From Devosia sp. 66-22 (GTDB taxonomy: Bacteria > Pseudomonadota > Alphaproteobacteria > Rhizobiales > Devosiaceae), in contig MKUZ01000017.1 of the NCBI GenBank assembly GCA_001899065.1, forward strand, positions 372,001 through 436,000: 64,000 nt of DNA, read 5' to 3'. Positions 18,034-27,260 of this stretch are shown in pieces. The position numbers and the translations under genes were made by a program. Below the pieces are notes generated by a model that saw only the letters and a list, made by a program, of their open reading frames with translations, had not been told where the DNA came from and made no database searches. Position 1 is the stretch's first letter. Every line of letters starts with the position of its first letter.

Positions 18034-19311
18034 GTGTACGTCGAGCTTCTGATCGTCGTCGTCCTCACGCTGATCAACGGCCTGCTCGCCATGTCGGAGC
18101 TGGCCGTCGTCTCCGCCCGTCCGGCCCGCCTCAAGGTGATGGCCGCCGACGGCAACAAGGGCGCGACGGTTGCGCTGCAACTGGCTGACGATCCGGGCAA
18201 GTTCCTGTCGTCGGTACAGATCGGCATCACGCTGGTGGGCATCCTGTCGGGCGCTTTTTCGGGCGCGACGCTGGGCGATCGCCTGACCGCTTTCCTGCTC
18301 GAGCGCGGCCTTCCCGATGCGGTGGCCTCGGCGCTGGGCGTCGGCATCGTGGTCATCTCGATCACCTACATCTCGCTGATCATCGGCGAGCTCGTGCCCA
18401 AGCAGATCGCGCTGCGCGATGCCGAGGGCATCGCCGCGCGCGTCGCGCCGGCGATGAAGATCGTCGCCAGCGTCGGTGCGCCGCTCGTGTTCATCCTCGA
18501 TGTGTCGGGCCGTCTCGTGCTGCGGCTGATTGGACAGTCGGGGGCGACGGACGAGCGGGTGACCGACGAGGAGGTCAAGACCATCATCGCCGAGGCCGAG
18601 AGCCAGGGCGTGCTCGAGACCGAAGAGAAGGCGATGATCTCGGGCGTGATGCGTCTCGCCGACCGCGCGGCGCGCGGCCTGATGACGCCGCGGCTTGATG
18701 TCGAGACGGTGGACCTCAGCGATCCGCCCGAAGAGATCATGCAGATGCTGCGCACCTCGCATCGCTCGATGCTGCCGGTGCACGAGGGAGAGCCCGACAA
18801 GATCATCGGCGTGCTGGTGCGCAAGGACCTGATCGACATCTTCGCCTCGGGCGCGCCGCTCGATATCCGCGCGCTGGTGAAGCCTGCGCCCGTCGTGCTC
18901 GACCGGGCCGATGCGATCTCGGTGCTGGCCGCGATGCGCTCGTCCGTCGTGCACATGGCGCTGGTGTTCGACGAATACGGGCACTTCGAGGGCATCGTGA
19001 CGCCCGGCGATATCCTGGGCGCCATCATCGGCGATTTCCAGGAGGAGGAGGGCGGCGAGACCGCCTTCACGCGCCGCGACGACGGTTCCTATCTGGTGTC
19101 GGGCTGGATGCCGGTGGACGAGTTCGCCGACAAGATCGGCGTTCCAATCCCGAAGGACCCGCCTTACGAGACGGTGGCGGGCTACATCCTCTCCGAGCTC
19201 AATCACCTGCCGGTGGTCGGCGAGACGTTCACCCGCGAGCCCTGGCGGTTCGAGGTGCTGGACCTCGATGGGCGACGTATCGACAAGGTGCTCGTGGGCA
19301 GGATCGGCTAG
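18034..19311 (+). CDS. CNNM/CorC-type hemolysin-family membrane protein with CBS pair
   Basis: Inner-membrane protein of 425 residues built as DUF21 (about residues 1-190, four helices), a CBS pair (about 205-330, RGLMTPRLDVE at its start) and a C-terminal CorC/HlyC domain (DGSYLVSGWMPVDEF). This family is proposed to take part in magnesium or cobalt handling; the hemolysin name is historical. Start is GTG 18034 with AAGGGA upstream. Convergent with the SDR gene, and only four bases separate their ends. Transport function is inferred from family. Confidence 0.9.
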   Translation: MYVELLIVVVLTLINGLLAMSELAVVSARPARLKVMAADGNKGATVALQLADDPGKFLSSVQIGITLVGILSGAFSGATLGDRLTAFLLERGLPDAVASALGVGIVVISITYISLIIGELVPKQIALRDAEGIAARVAPAMKIVASVGAPLVFILDVSGRLVLRLIGQSGATDERVTDEEVKTIIAEAESQGVLETEEKAMISGVMRLADRAARGLMTPRLDVETVDLSDPPEEIMQMLRTSHRSMLPVHEGEPDKIIGVLVRKDLIDIFASGAPLDIRALVKPAPVVLDRADAISVLAAMRSSVVHMALVFDEYGHFEGIVTPGDILGAIIGDFQEEEGGETAFTRRDDGSYLVSGWMPVDEFADKIGVPIPKDPPYETVAGYILSELNHLPVVGETFTREPWRFEVLDLDGRRIDKVLVGRIG

Positions 19312-19315
19312 TCGC

Positions 19316-20041
19316 CTAGAGCGGCTTGGTCTCGGCCTTCTCGTAGTCGTAGACGACACGCGTGTCGGTCCAGGCCGGTGCGACCATGTCGACGAGCTTG
19401 CCGGCCACTTCGCGCGGATGGGGCAGGGTGTCGGGATTCTCGCCCGGCATCGCCTTGGCGCGCATCGCCGTGCGCACCGCGCCGGGCCAGAAGACGTTGG
19501 CCTTGACCTGCGTTGTGCTGAGCTCGCCGGCATAGCTCTTGACCATCGTCTCGAGCGCCGCCTTGGTCGCGGCGTAGAGGCCCCAGAAGGGCCGCGCCGA
19601 ATGCGACGAGGACGACGACACGAACACCGCGCGGCCGGCCGCGGACTGGCGGAGCAGGGCGTCGACGGAGCGGATCAGCCGATAATTGGCGGCGACGTTG
19701 ACGGCGAAGGCCTGGTCGAAATCCTTGACGTCGAGATGCGACAGTGGGGTGATGGTGCCGAGCACGCCGGCATTGCCGATGAGGCCGTCGAGCCGGCCCC
19801 AGCGCTCGAAGATGGCCTTGCCCAGCCGGTCGATGCCGTCGCCGTCGCGCAAATCGAGCGGCACCAGCGTCGCGTCGCTGCCCGCTGCCTTGATCTCGTC
19901 GTCGAGGTCTTCGAGGCCGCCCACGGTGCGCGCCACGGCGACGACATGCGCGCCGCGCCGCGCCGCTTCGAGCGCCGCCTGATAGCCAATGCCGCGGCTT
20001 GCCCCGGTGACGAGGACGATCTTTCCCGAAAGGTCGGACAC
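19316..20041 (-). CDS. SDR family oxidoreductase
   Basis: A 241-residue classical short-chain dehydrogenase. Seen: the NAD(P)-binding TGASRGIG, the Asn of GNAGVLG (GNAG in place of the common NNAG), a Ser-rich SSSSSHS active-site strand, and the catalytic YAATK. The start is GTG 20041, two bases after the stop of purF, which makes translational coupling likely and places it in the cvpA-purF-SDR run found in many alphaproteobacteria. Substrate unknown. Confidence 0.9.
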   Translation of the reverse strand: MSDLSGKIVLVTGASRGIGYQAALEAARRGAHVVAVARTVGGLEDLDDEIKAAGSDATLVPLDLRDGDGIDRLGKAIFERWGRLDGLIGNAGVLGTITPLSHLDVKDFDQAFAVNVAANYRLIRSVDALLRQSAAGRAVFVSSSSSHSARPFWGLYAATKAALETMVKSYAGELSTTQVKANVFWPGAVRTAMRAKAMPGENPDTLPHPREVAGKLVDMVAPAWTDTRVVYDYEKAETKPL

Positions 20042-20043
20042 GG

Positions 20044-21525
20044 TCAACTCGCCTCGCGCATCAGCGAGATGGTCTTGGGATCGCTCTTGCCGCGGCCGGT
20101 GAGGTCGGTGAGCGTCGTCGGATAGTCGCCGGTGAAGTAATGGTCGGTGAACTGCGGCGCCGCATTGTTGCGCGCCTCGCCGCCGACCGCCTGGTAGAGC
20201 CCGTCGATCGACAGGAACTGCAGCGAGTCGGCGCCGATGTAGCGCGCCATCGCCACGACATCGGCATGCTGGTTGGCGAGCAGGCTGTCGTGGTCGGGCG
20301 TGTCGATGCCGTAATAGTCCGGATGGAAGATCATCGGCGAGGCGACGCGGATATGTACTTCGCGCGCCCCGGCTTCGCGGATCATCTGCACGATCTTGAT
20401 CGAGGTGGTGCCGCGCACGATCGAGTCGTCGATCAGTACGACACGCTTGCCGTCGATCTCGGCGCGGTTGGCCGAATGCTTGAGCTTGACGCCGAAGGCG
20501 CGGATCGACTGCGTCGGCTCGATGAAGGTGCGGCCCACATAATGGTTGCGGATGATGCCGAGCTCGAACGGGATGCCGCTCTGCTGCGCGTAGCCGATGG
20601 CCGCGGGCGTCCCGCCATCGGGCACCGGCACCACCACGTCGGCCTCGACCGGGTGCTCCTTGGCGAGATTGATGCCCATGTTCTTGCGCGCGGCATAGAC
20701 CGAGCGGCCGCCCACGACGGAGTCGGGACGGGCGAAATAGACATATTCGAACAGGCAGAGCCGCTCCGGCTTCTGGCCGAACGGCATCGACGAGGTGATG
20801 GTGATCCGGCCGTCGGCCTGGATCTCGGCAACGATGACTTCGCCGTTCTTGACGTCGCGGACGAACTTGGCGCCGATGATGTCGAGCGCGCAGGTTTCCG
20901 ACGCGAAGATCGGCTTGCCGTCGAGGTCGCCGAGGACCAGCGGGCGGATGCCGTTGGGATCGCGGGCGCCGATCAGCTTGGTGCGCGTCATGGCGACCAT
21001 GGCGAAGGCGCCCTCGACCTGGCCCAGTGCATCGACGAAGCGCTCGTCGGAGCCCTTCTTGCGCGAGCGGGCGATGAGGTGGAGCACCACCTCGGTGTCG
21101 GAGGTCGACTGGCAGATCGCGCCGCCGGCGATCAGCTCGCGGCGCAGCGTCAGGCCGTTGGTGAAGTTGCCGTTGTGGCCGATGGCGATGCCGCCCACCT
21201 CGAGCTCGGCGAACAGCGGCTGCACGTTGCGCAGGATTGTCTCGCCGGTGGTTGAGTAGCGCACATGGCCCATGGCCATGTGGCCGGGGAGGCGCTTGAC
21301 GACGCCGGGATCGGTGAAGTGATCGCCCACGAGACCCAGATGGCGCTCGGAATGGAACTGCCGGCCGTCGAAGCTGACGATGCCCGCCGCTTCCTGCCCG
21401 CGATGCTGCAGCGCATGCAGGCCGAGCGCGGTGAGCGTGGCGGCCTCGGGGTGGCCCAGAATGCCGAACACGCCGCACTCTTCATGCAGCGTGTCGCCGT
21501 GGAGTCCGAGCGGATCGTCGGTCAC
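20044..21525 (-). CDS. purF: Amidophosphoribosyltransferase
   Basis: First step of de novo purine synthesis: PRPP and glutamine to 5-phosphoribosylamine. The 493-residue protein has a short propeptide before ECGVFG, whose Cys becomes the N-terminal nucleophile of the Ntn-hydrolase domain. The C-terminal phosphoribosyltransferase domain carries VVLIDDSIVRGTTS, the PRPP-binding loop. GTG 21525 is preceded by AGGAG. Upstream cvpA is 16 bases away, the conserved purF neighbour, and the SDR gene follows. Purine repression (PurR-like) is not visible. Confidence 0.97.
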   Translation of the reverse strand: MTDDPLGLHGDTLHEECGVFGILGHPEAATLTALGLHALQHRGQEAAGIVSFDGRQFHSERHLGLVGDHFTDPGVVKRLPGHMAMGHVRYSTTGETILRNVQPLFAELEVGGIAIGHNGNFTNGLTLRRELIAGGAICQSTSDTEVVLHLIARSRKKGSDERFVDALGQVEGAFAMVAMTRTKLIGARDPNGIRPLVLGDLDGKPIFASETCALDIIGAKFVRDVKNGEVIVAEIQADGRITITSSMPFGQKPERLCLFEYVYFARPDSVVGGRSVYAARKNMGINLAKEHPVEADVVVPVPDGGTPAAIGYAQQSGIPFELGIIRNHYVGRTFIEPTQSIRAFGVKLKHSANRAEIDGKRVVLIDDSIVRGTTSIKIVQMIREAGAREVHIRVASPMIFHPDYYGIDTPDHDSLLANQHADVVAMARYIGADSLQFLSIDGLYQAVGGEARNNAAPQFTDHYFTGDYPTTLTDLTGRGKSDPKTISLMREAS

Positions 21526-21541
21526 GCTCCTGCCTTTCGTT

Positions 21542-22144
21542 CTACGCGCTGGGCGCGGGTTCTTCGCTCGACACGTCGGCCGGCGGCGTGGTCTCGTCAG
21601 CCGGCTCTTCGGGAGCCCCTTCCTCGGGGTTCTGGCCGCCGCGCTCGAGGAACTCGCGGAACTGCTCTTCGAGGTCGGGCGGCAACAGGCCGATCAGGTA
21701 GTCGCCCGCGCTCAGCAGCGGCGGGAAGCTCTTGGAGTCGCGCAGCATGGGGTCCTGCGCGCCGATGAGGAAATTGGCAAACACGGCGGCCACGACGCAG
21801 ATCAGGACGCCGCGCGCGGCGCCGAACACGAAGCCCAGCGTCCGGTCGAGCGGGCCGACACGCGAGTCGACGACGAGGTCGCCGATCCACATGGTGAGCA
21901 GGTGCAGTACGATCAGCGCCACGAGGAAGCTGCCGATCACGGTCACGCCGGTCGCGAGCAGCGGTTCGGTGAAATACCGCGCGGCAAGGTCGGAGTGGTA
22001 GAAGTACATGTAGGCGGCGATGGCGGCCGCACCGGCCCAGGTCGCCAGCGACAGGACTTCGCGGGTAAAGCCGCGCGCCGTGGCGAGGATCGCCGAGATC
22101 AGAACGAGGACGGCGACGCCGACGTCGACAGCTGTAAAGACCAT
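21542..22144 (-). CDS. cvpA: CvpA family inner-membrane protein
   Basis: A 200-residue protein with four hydrophobic segments of the CvpA (colicin V production) family: VDVGVAVLVLISAILATARGF at the start, then LATWAGAAAIA and the GARGVLICVVAAVFA segment. After the membrane part a 60-residue hydrophilic tail ends in PADVSSEEPAPSA, low complexity. Placement directly before purF is the classic arrangement. The precise cell function is uncertain; relatives affect envelope stress and bile or antimicrobial tolerance. Confidence 0.9.
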   Translation of the reverse strand: MVFTAVDVGVAVLVLISAILATARGFTREVLSLATWAGAAAIAAYMYFYHSDLAARYFTEPLLATGVTVIGSFLVALIVLHLLTMWIGDLVVDSRVGPLDRTLGFVFGAARGVLICVVAAVFANFLIGAQDPMLRDSKSFPPLLSAGDYLIGLLPPDLEEQFREFLERGGQNPEEGAPEEPADETTPPADVSSEEPAPSA

Positions 22145-22195
22145 GCTTGGACCGATCCCAGACCGCTTTGCGTGACCGTTTAGCCGCTAATCCCC

Positions 22196-22222
22196 GCCCT
22201 GCCAAGCCGCGCGCGGCAGGGC
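22196..22222. other. Hairpin between radA and cvpA
   Basis: GCCCTGCC at 22196-22203 pairs with GGCAGGGC at 22215-22222 around an 11-base loop. It lies downstream of radA and before cvpA on the minus strand. No T tract follows on the minus strand, so it is not a standard intrinsic terminator. Confidence 0.3.
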
Positions 22223-22262
22223 AGGGGCGATGTGCACGGAAAGCATGAGGAAATTGCGGCCG

Positions 22263-23666
22263 CTAGTCGTCTCTCTCGGCCTCCGGCTGCGACCGCTTTC
22301 CCTTGGCGGCGATCTGGCCGATGAGGTCGGCGAGCTCTGAGTATTCGCCCACGGCGAGGCCGTTGCCGGAATCGCCGGCGCCCAGCTTGCCCGTATTGGC
22401 CGAGCGGAAGCCGAGCTTTTGCGCCTCGCGCAGCCGCAGCGACGCGTGGACCACGGGGCGGACGCCGCCCGCCAGCGAGATCTCGCCGAAATAGACGGCG
22501 TCGGGTGGTAGCGGGGAATTGGTGAGCGAGGAGATGAGCGCGGCGGCAACGGCGAGATCGGCGGCCGGCTCGTTGATCTTCAGCCCGCCCGCGACATTGA
22601 GATAGATGTCGTTGGCGCCGATACGGACGCCGCAGCGCGTCTCGAGCACCGCCAGTACCATTGAGAGCCGCGAGGCGTCCCAGCCGACGACGGCGCGGCG
22701 CGGGGTGCCGAGCGGGGAGGGGGAGACGAGCGCCTGGATCTCGCACAGCACCGGCCGTGTGCCCTCCATGCCGGCGAACACGGCGGAGCCGGCGGCATCC
22801 TTGTCACGCTGGTCGAGGAAGAGCGCCGATGGATTGGCGACCTCGCGCAGGCCCAGCGTCGTCATCTCGAACACGCCGATCTCGTCGGTCGCGCCGTAGC
22901 GGTTCTTGACGCCGCGCAGGATGCGGAAGGTGTGGCTTGAATCGCCCTCGAAATAGAGCACGGCGTCGACCATGTGCTCGACCACGCGCGGCCCGGCGAT
23001 CTGCCCGTCCTTGGTAACGTGCCCGACGAGCACGACCGCGGCGCCGGACTTCTTGGCGAAGCGCGTGAGCGCCTGCGCCGAGGTGCGCACCTGCGTGACG
23101 GTGCCAGGCGCTGAGTCGACGCGGTCGGTCCACAGCGTCTGGATGGAGTCGATGATGACGAGGTCAGGGGCTTCGCCCGCCTGCAGCGTCGACAGGATGA
23201 TCTCGACATTGGTCTCGCTGGCGAGCTGCACATTGGCCTGGCCGAGGCCGAGCCGCTGCGCTCTGAGGCGGACCTGGGCCACGGCCTCCTCGCCCGAGAC
23301 ATAGACGACGCGCTTGCCCTGGTTGGCAAGCGCCGCCGCGCCCTGGAGCAGCAGCGTGGACTTGCCGATGCCCGGGTCGCCGCCCACCAGCACCGCCGAG
23401 CCCATGACAAAGCCGCCGCCCGTGACACGGTCGAGCTCGCCGAGCCCGGTGACGACGCGCGCCGCGGTTTCCGTTTCGCCCGAGAGCGGCACCAGCGCAA
23501 TCGGCCGGCCATTGGCCGTCGCGGCCTTGGGCCCGGCGCCGATGCCGGAATCGACCTGTTCCTCGACGATCGAGTTCCACTCGCCGCAGCCCTCGCAGCG
23601 GCCCTGCCAGCGGACATGCGTGGTACCGCAGGACTGGCAGACATAGGCGAGCTTGGCTTTGGCCAT
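22263..23666 (-). CDS. radA: DNA repair protein RadA
   Basis: Helicase-like factor in recombination and branch migration; 467 residues. An N-terminal zinc finger (CQSCGTTHVRWQGRCEGC), the ATPase Walker A GGDPGIGKST near residue 95, the RadA-specific KNRYGATDE, and a C-terminal Lon-protease-like domain are all present. It is on the minus strand before cvpA. The start codon sits just 5' of a tRNA-T-arm-like sequence (see the feature at 23675). Confidence 0.97.
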   Translation of the reverse strand: MAKAKLAYVCQSCGTTHVRWQGRCEGCGEWNSIVEEQVDSGIGAGPKAATANGRPIALVPLSGETETAARVVTGLGELDRVTGGGFVMGSAVLVGGDPGIGKSTLLLQGAAALANQGKRVVYVSGEEAVAQVRLRAQRLGLGQANVQLASETNVEIILSTLQAGEAPDLVIIDSIQTLWTDRVDSAPGTVTQVRTSAQALTRFAKKSGAAVVLVGHVTKDGQIAGPRVVEHMVDAVLYFEGDSSHTFRILRGVKNRYGATDEIGVFEMTTLGLREVANPSALFLDQRDKDAAGSAVFAGMEGTRPVLCEIQALVSPSPLGTPRRAVVGWDASRLSMVLAVLETRCGVRIGANDIYLNVAGGLKINEPAADLAVAAALISSLTNSPLPPDAVYFGEISLAGGVRPVVHASLRLREAQKLGFRSANTGKLGAGDSGNGLAVGEYSELADLIGQIAAKGKRSQPEAERDD

Positions 23667-23674
23667 GGCGGGTC

Positions 23675-23700
23675 TCGAGGTTCGAATCCTTGTAGCGCCA
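23675..23700 (+). other. tRNA T-arm-like remnant beside radA start
   Basis: CGAGG at 23676-23680 pairs with CCTTG at 23688-23692 around a TTCGAAT loop, followed by TAGCGCCA, like the 3' end of a tRNA. No matching acceptor strand is found upstream, and no encoded CCA in the right place. It may be a recombination scar or chance. Confidence 0.3.
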
Positions 23701-23778
23701 GCCTAGGCGAGGTTCAAGAACGAAGAGTGAACAAGCGGCAGGCTCCGCCGTTTCCCCTCTCCGATGGGGAGCGAGACC

Positions 23779-24378
23779 TCATACCCACAGCGTCTCGTAG
23801 GTGTGACTGCGCCGGTGGCTGCAGATCAGCTCGAAGCCGGTGATGCGGGCGCCGAACGGAGGATCGAGCGCGGTGAGGGGGACACGGATGCGGTCGCGCA
23901 GCAGGGTCATGTGGGGCGAGGGCGGGGCTTCGCCCTCGATGGGGAGGCGGCGGTGAAGTTTCGCTTCGATGTCGCGGGCGAGGGCGATGATCTCGGCGGC
24001 GCCGTCTGCGACCGGGAAGACGACCGCCGGCCGGCTGTCGCGCCGCGCATGGCCGTCATAGCTCATGACCAGTTCGAAGCTGACCGGGAACGGCGTGACC
24101 CGCACCTGCGATGCCGCGCGGCGCAAGGCATCGATATCGGCGTCGCTCAGCTTGTCGCGGTCGCCGACGCGCAGCAGCGAGACATGCAGACGGTCCTCGC
24201 CATAGGCCCGGCCGGTGAGGCCGTGGCTGCGCCGCAGCATGCGGCAGACCTCCGCCGCATCCGGCGCGAGCTCCGGCAGCCGGATGCCGAAGAACACGAC
24301 GGAGCGGTCGTGATAGGGCACGGCGGCCGGCACCGTTTCAAGCGGTAGAGGGTCGTCGAAGAAGGAAAGCTGGTCCAT
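23779..24378 (-). CDS. 2'-5' RNA ligase / 2H phosphoesterase-like protein
   Basis: A 199-residue cytosolic protein of the 2H phosphoesterase (ThpR/LigT) type. It carries both HxS/T motifs: LHVSLLRVG near residue 64 and PHMTLLRD near residue 154, each followed by hydrophobic strands. These two His motifs form the active site in the family, which acts on 2',3'-cyclic or 2'-5' phosphates in RNA. It lies alone between radA and alr on the minus strand. The true substrate is unknown. Confidence 0.8.
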   Translation of the reverse strand: MDQLSFFDDPLPLETVPAAVPYHDRSVVFFGIRLPELAPDAAEVCRMLRRSHGLTGRAYGEDRLHVSLLRVGDRDKLSDADIDALRRAASQVRVTPFPVSFELVMSYDGHARRDSRPAVVFPVADGAAEIIALARDIEAKLHRRLPIEGEAPPSPHMTLLRDRIRVPLTALDPPFGARITGFELICSHRRSHTYETLWV

Positions 24379-24499
24379 GGCTCATCTCCAGGGGGAGGAA
24401 GCCTAACGCGCGCGACTGGCGCAAACAAGAACAAAAAGAGAACATTGCCCTATGGCCCGCCCCTCGATTGCGCGCGGGAGCGACCCGTTGCGGCGCGGG

Positions 24500-25642
24500 C
24501 TACGCTGCCGGCTGCTCCGCGGCGCTCACATAGGTGCGCGGGTAGCGGCCCTTGAGGCTGGTGAGGATCTCGTAGCCGATGGTGCCGGCGGGGTCGGCTT
24601 GGTCGTCGACCGAGACGTTGGGGCCGAGGACTTCCACCATCTCGCCGGGGATCGGGATGTCGTTGCCGAGGTCGGTGATGTCGATGGCGAACATGTCCAT
24701 CGAGACGCGGCCGATCAGCGGGCAGAGCGTGCCGCGCAGATGAACGCGACCGCCCGCATGCTGGTTGGTGGACGAGGCAGCACGGATGAAGCCGTCGGCA
24801 TAGCCCAGCGCGATGATAGCGAGGCGCGTATCGCGCGGCAGGATATAGCTCGCGCCATAGCCGACCGACTCGCCGGTCTTGCATTCGCGTATCTGGATGA
24901 CCGGCGCCTCGAGCGTGACGGCGGGCACCATCGGGTTCTTGCGGCCGTTGACGGCGCGTCCGCCATAGAGCGCGATGCCCGGACGGACCATCTGGAAGTG
25001 CATCTCACGGCTGGTCATGGTCGCGGCCGAGTTCGCGAGCGAGGCCGGAATGCCGGGGAACTGGTTGATCACCGAGGAGAACAGCGCCAGCTGCGTGCGG
25101 TTCTTTTCGTGCTGCGGCTGGTCGGCGCAGGCGAGGTGGCTCATGATCATCTGCGGCGCGTAGCCGACGTCCTCGATCATGCGCTTGACGATCGAGGTCT
25201 CGTTGAGGCGGAAGCCGAGCCGGTTCATGCCGGTGTCGAAATGGAGCGCCGCGGGCAGGGCCTCGTTGCGGCCGAGGCAGGCGACGAGCCACTCCTCGAG
25301 CATGGGCAGCGAGTTGAGCACCGGCATCAGCCGCTCGCCGACATAAAGTGGGGCGGCGCCGGGGAACAGGCCGTTGAGCACGAAAATATGCGCTTCGGGC
25401 AGCGCTGGGCGGAGGGCGAGCCCCTCGTCCGGCGTCGCGACGAAGAAGAACCGCGTTCCAGCCACGTAGAGCGCCTTGGCCACGGGAACGGCGCCAAGCC
25501 CGTAGCCGTCGGCCTTGACCGCCGCGCCGGTGAGCGCGCCGGCCGAAACCTTGTCGAGTGCCTGCCAGTTGCGCTGGATGGCTCCCAGGTCGACCGTGAG
25601 CCGCGGGCCATAACCGGTAACGATCGCCGGGGCGCTCGTCAT
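24500..25642 (-). CDS. alr: Alanine racemase
   Basis: PLP enzyme giving D-alanine for peptidoglycan; 380 residues. AAVKADGYGLG holds the PLP-Lys near residue 43, VGYGASY near residue 270 holds the second catalytic Tyr region, and VRPGIALYGG is the PLP-phosphate segment. The start ATG overlaps the dnaB stop by four bases, so the two are translated together. This dnaB-alr-radA order is standard in alphaproteobacteria. Confidence 0.97.
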   Translation of the reverse strand: MTSAPAIVTGYGPRLTVDLGAIQRNWQALDKVSAGALTGAAVKADGYGLGAVPVAKALYVAGTRFFFVATPDEGLALRPALPEAHIFVLNGLFPGAAPLYVGERLMPVLNSLPMLEEWLVACLGRNEALPAALHFDTGMNRLGFRLNETSIVKRMIEDVGYAPQMIMSHLACADQPQHEKNRTQLALFSSVINQFPGIPASLANSAATMTSREMHFQMVRPGIALYGGRAVNGRKNPMVPAVTLEAPVIQIRECKTGESVGYGASYILPRDTRLAIIALGYADGFIRAASSTNQHAGGRVHLRGTLCPLIGRVSMDMFAIDITDLGNDIPIPGEMVEVLGPNVSVDDQADPAGTIGYEILTSLKGRYPRTYVSAAEQPAA

Positions 25643-27129
25643 TCGAATCTTTCGGGCAGGTACTGGTCGCGCGCCAGATTGCCGAAGCGGGTGAACTGCG
25701 CCTCAAAGCTGAGCTGCACGGTGCCGGTGGGGCCGTGGCGCTGCTTGCCGATGATCACTTCGGCGCGGCCATGCACGGCTTCCATTTCCTCCATCCACTT
25801 CATGTGCTCGGGCGTGCCTTCCTTGGGCTCCTTGTTCTTGAGGTAATACTCCTCGCGATAAACGAACAGAACCACGTCGGCGTCCTGCTCGATGGAGCCC
25901 GATTCACGCAGATCCGAGAGCTGCGGATGCTTGTCGTCGCGGTTTTCGACCTGACGGCTGAGCTGGGAGAGGGCGATGATGGGGACTTCGAGTTCCTTGG
26001 CCAGCGCCTTGAGCGTGGTGGTGATCTCGGTGAGCTCCTGCACGCGGTTCTCGCTGGCCTTGCGCGAGGAGCCCGACAGCAGCTGCACGTAGTCGATGAT
26101 GATGAGGTCGAGCCCCTTCTGCCGCTTGAGCCGGCGGGCGCGCGCGGCGAGCTGGCTGACGGCGAGGCCGCCCGTATCGTCGATATAGAGCGGGATCGAT
26201 GAAAGCATGTTGCTCACATCGACGAGGCGCGAGAACTGGCTCTCATGGATGTTGCCGCGGCGGATGTCGGCCGAGGAAATCTCGGCCTGCTCGGCGAGGA
26301 TACGGGTGGCGAGCTGCTCGGCACTCATTTCGAGCGAGAAGAAGCCGACCTGTCCGCCATCGATCGTCTTGCGATGTCCGTCCGGCGTGACGTCGCCCTT
26401 CCACGAGCGCGCCACGTGGAAGGCGATGTTGGTGGCGAGCGAGGTCTTGCCCATGGCCGGACGCGCCGCGAGGATGATGAGGTCGCTCTTTTGCAGGCCG
26501 CCCATCAGGCGGTCGAGATCGTGCAGGCCCGTCGCCGCGCCCGACAGCGACCCGTCGCGCTGATAGGCCTCGCCGGCCATCTTGATGGCTTCGGTGAGTG
26601 CTTCGCTGAAGCCCTGGAAGCCGCCATCATAGCGGCCCTTCTCGGCGAGATCGAAGAGCGACTTCTCGGCTTCCTCGATCTGCTTGCGGGCGGTCATGTC
26701 GACATCGGCCTCATAGGCCGTCGAGGTCATGCCCTCGCCGATCTGTATGAGGTTGCGGCGGATCGCGAGGTCGTAGATCGCCTGGCCGTAATCGGCCGAG
26801 TTGATGACTGTTGTGGCCTCCGCCGCAAGGCGCGCGAGATATTGCGGCAGCGTCAATTCGGCCGTGAGCTGGTCGGGCAGGTAGGTCTTGACGGTGATGG
26901 GCGTCGCGGCCTTGCCGGCGCGGATGATCTTGCCCGCGATTTCGTAGATCTCGCGGTGGACGGGCTCGTAGAAATGCTCGGGTCCGAGGAAATCGGAGAC
27001 GCGATAGAACGCCTCGTTGTTGACGAGGATGGCGCCCAGCAGCGCCTGCTCGGCCTCGATGTTGTGCGGCGCGAGCCGGAAGCTCTTTTCGTCCGGCGGA
27101 CGAATGCGCGCGACGTTGGACTCAACCAT
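25639..27129 (-). CDS. dnaB: Replicative DNA helicase DnaB
   Basis: Hexameric fork helicase; 496 residues. An N-terminal DnaB domain (PHNIEAEQALLGAIL) and a C-terminal RecA-like domain with Walker A ARPAMGKTS near residue 222. IIDYVQLL and the R-finger-adjacent ALSQLSRQVE are present. A 4-base overlap with alr follows. No intein is seen. Confidence 0.97.
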   Translation of the reverse strand: MVESNVARIRPPDEKSFRLAPHNIEAEQALLGAILVNNEAFYRVSDFLGPEHFYEPVHREIYEIAGKIIRAGKAATPITVKTYLPDQLTAELTLPQYLARLAAEATTVINSADYGQAIYDLAIRRNLIQIGEGMTSTAYEADVDMTARKQIEEAEKSLFDLAEKGRYDGGFQGFSEALTEAIKMAGEAYQRDGSLSGAATGLHDLDRLMGGLQKSDLIILAARPAMGKTSLATNIAFHVARSWKGDVTPDGHRKTIDGGQVGFFSLEMSAEQLATRILAEQAEISSADIRRGNIHESQFSRLVDVSNMLSSIPLYIDDTGGLAVSQLAARARRLKRQKGLDLIIIDYVQLLSGSSRKASENRVQELTEITTTLKALAKELEVPIIALSQLSRQVENRDDKHPQLSDLRESGSIEQDADVVLFVYREEYYLKNKEPKEGTPEHMKWMEEMEAVHGRAEVIIGKQRHGPTGTVQLSFEAQFTRFGNLARDQYLPERFE

Positions 27130-27223
27130 GGGCTGCTAGACTCTCCCCCGACCGTTAAGACTGCTTTAACCACGGGCCGGGCCGCTGCCGATAGCGCCGA
27201 CGCGAGCACTGCACCAGACGGAA

Positions 27224-27238
27224 TCACACCTCGTGTGA
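27224..27238. promoter_or_regulatory. Palindrome between dnaB start and marR end
   Basis: TCACAC-CTC-GTGTGA, a perfect six-base inverted repeat around three bases, lies 95 bases before the dnaB ATG. It could be an operator in the dnaB leader. No matching regulator is known here. Confidence 0.35.
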
Positions 27239-27260
27239 CTAGTGTTGATAGTGGGGGAAA

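Noticed and set aside
17392-19533. 713-codon minus-strand frame opposite the CorC/HlyC gene
   Set aside because: Arg/His/Asp-rich antisense shadow; only the plus-strand gene has domains.
22196-22222. Intrinsic terminator of radA
   Set aside because: Good stem but no T tract on the minus strand; kept only as a hairpin.
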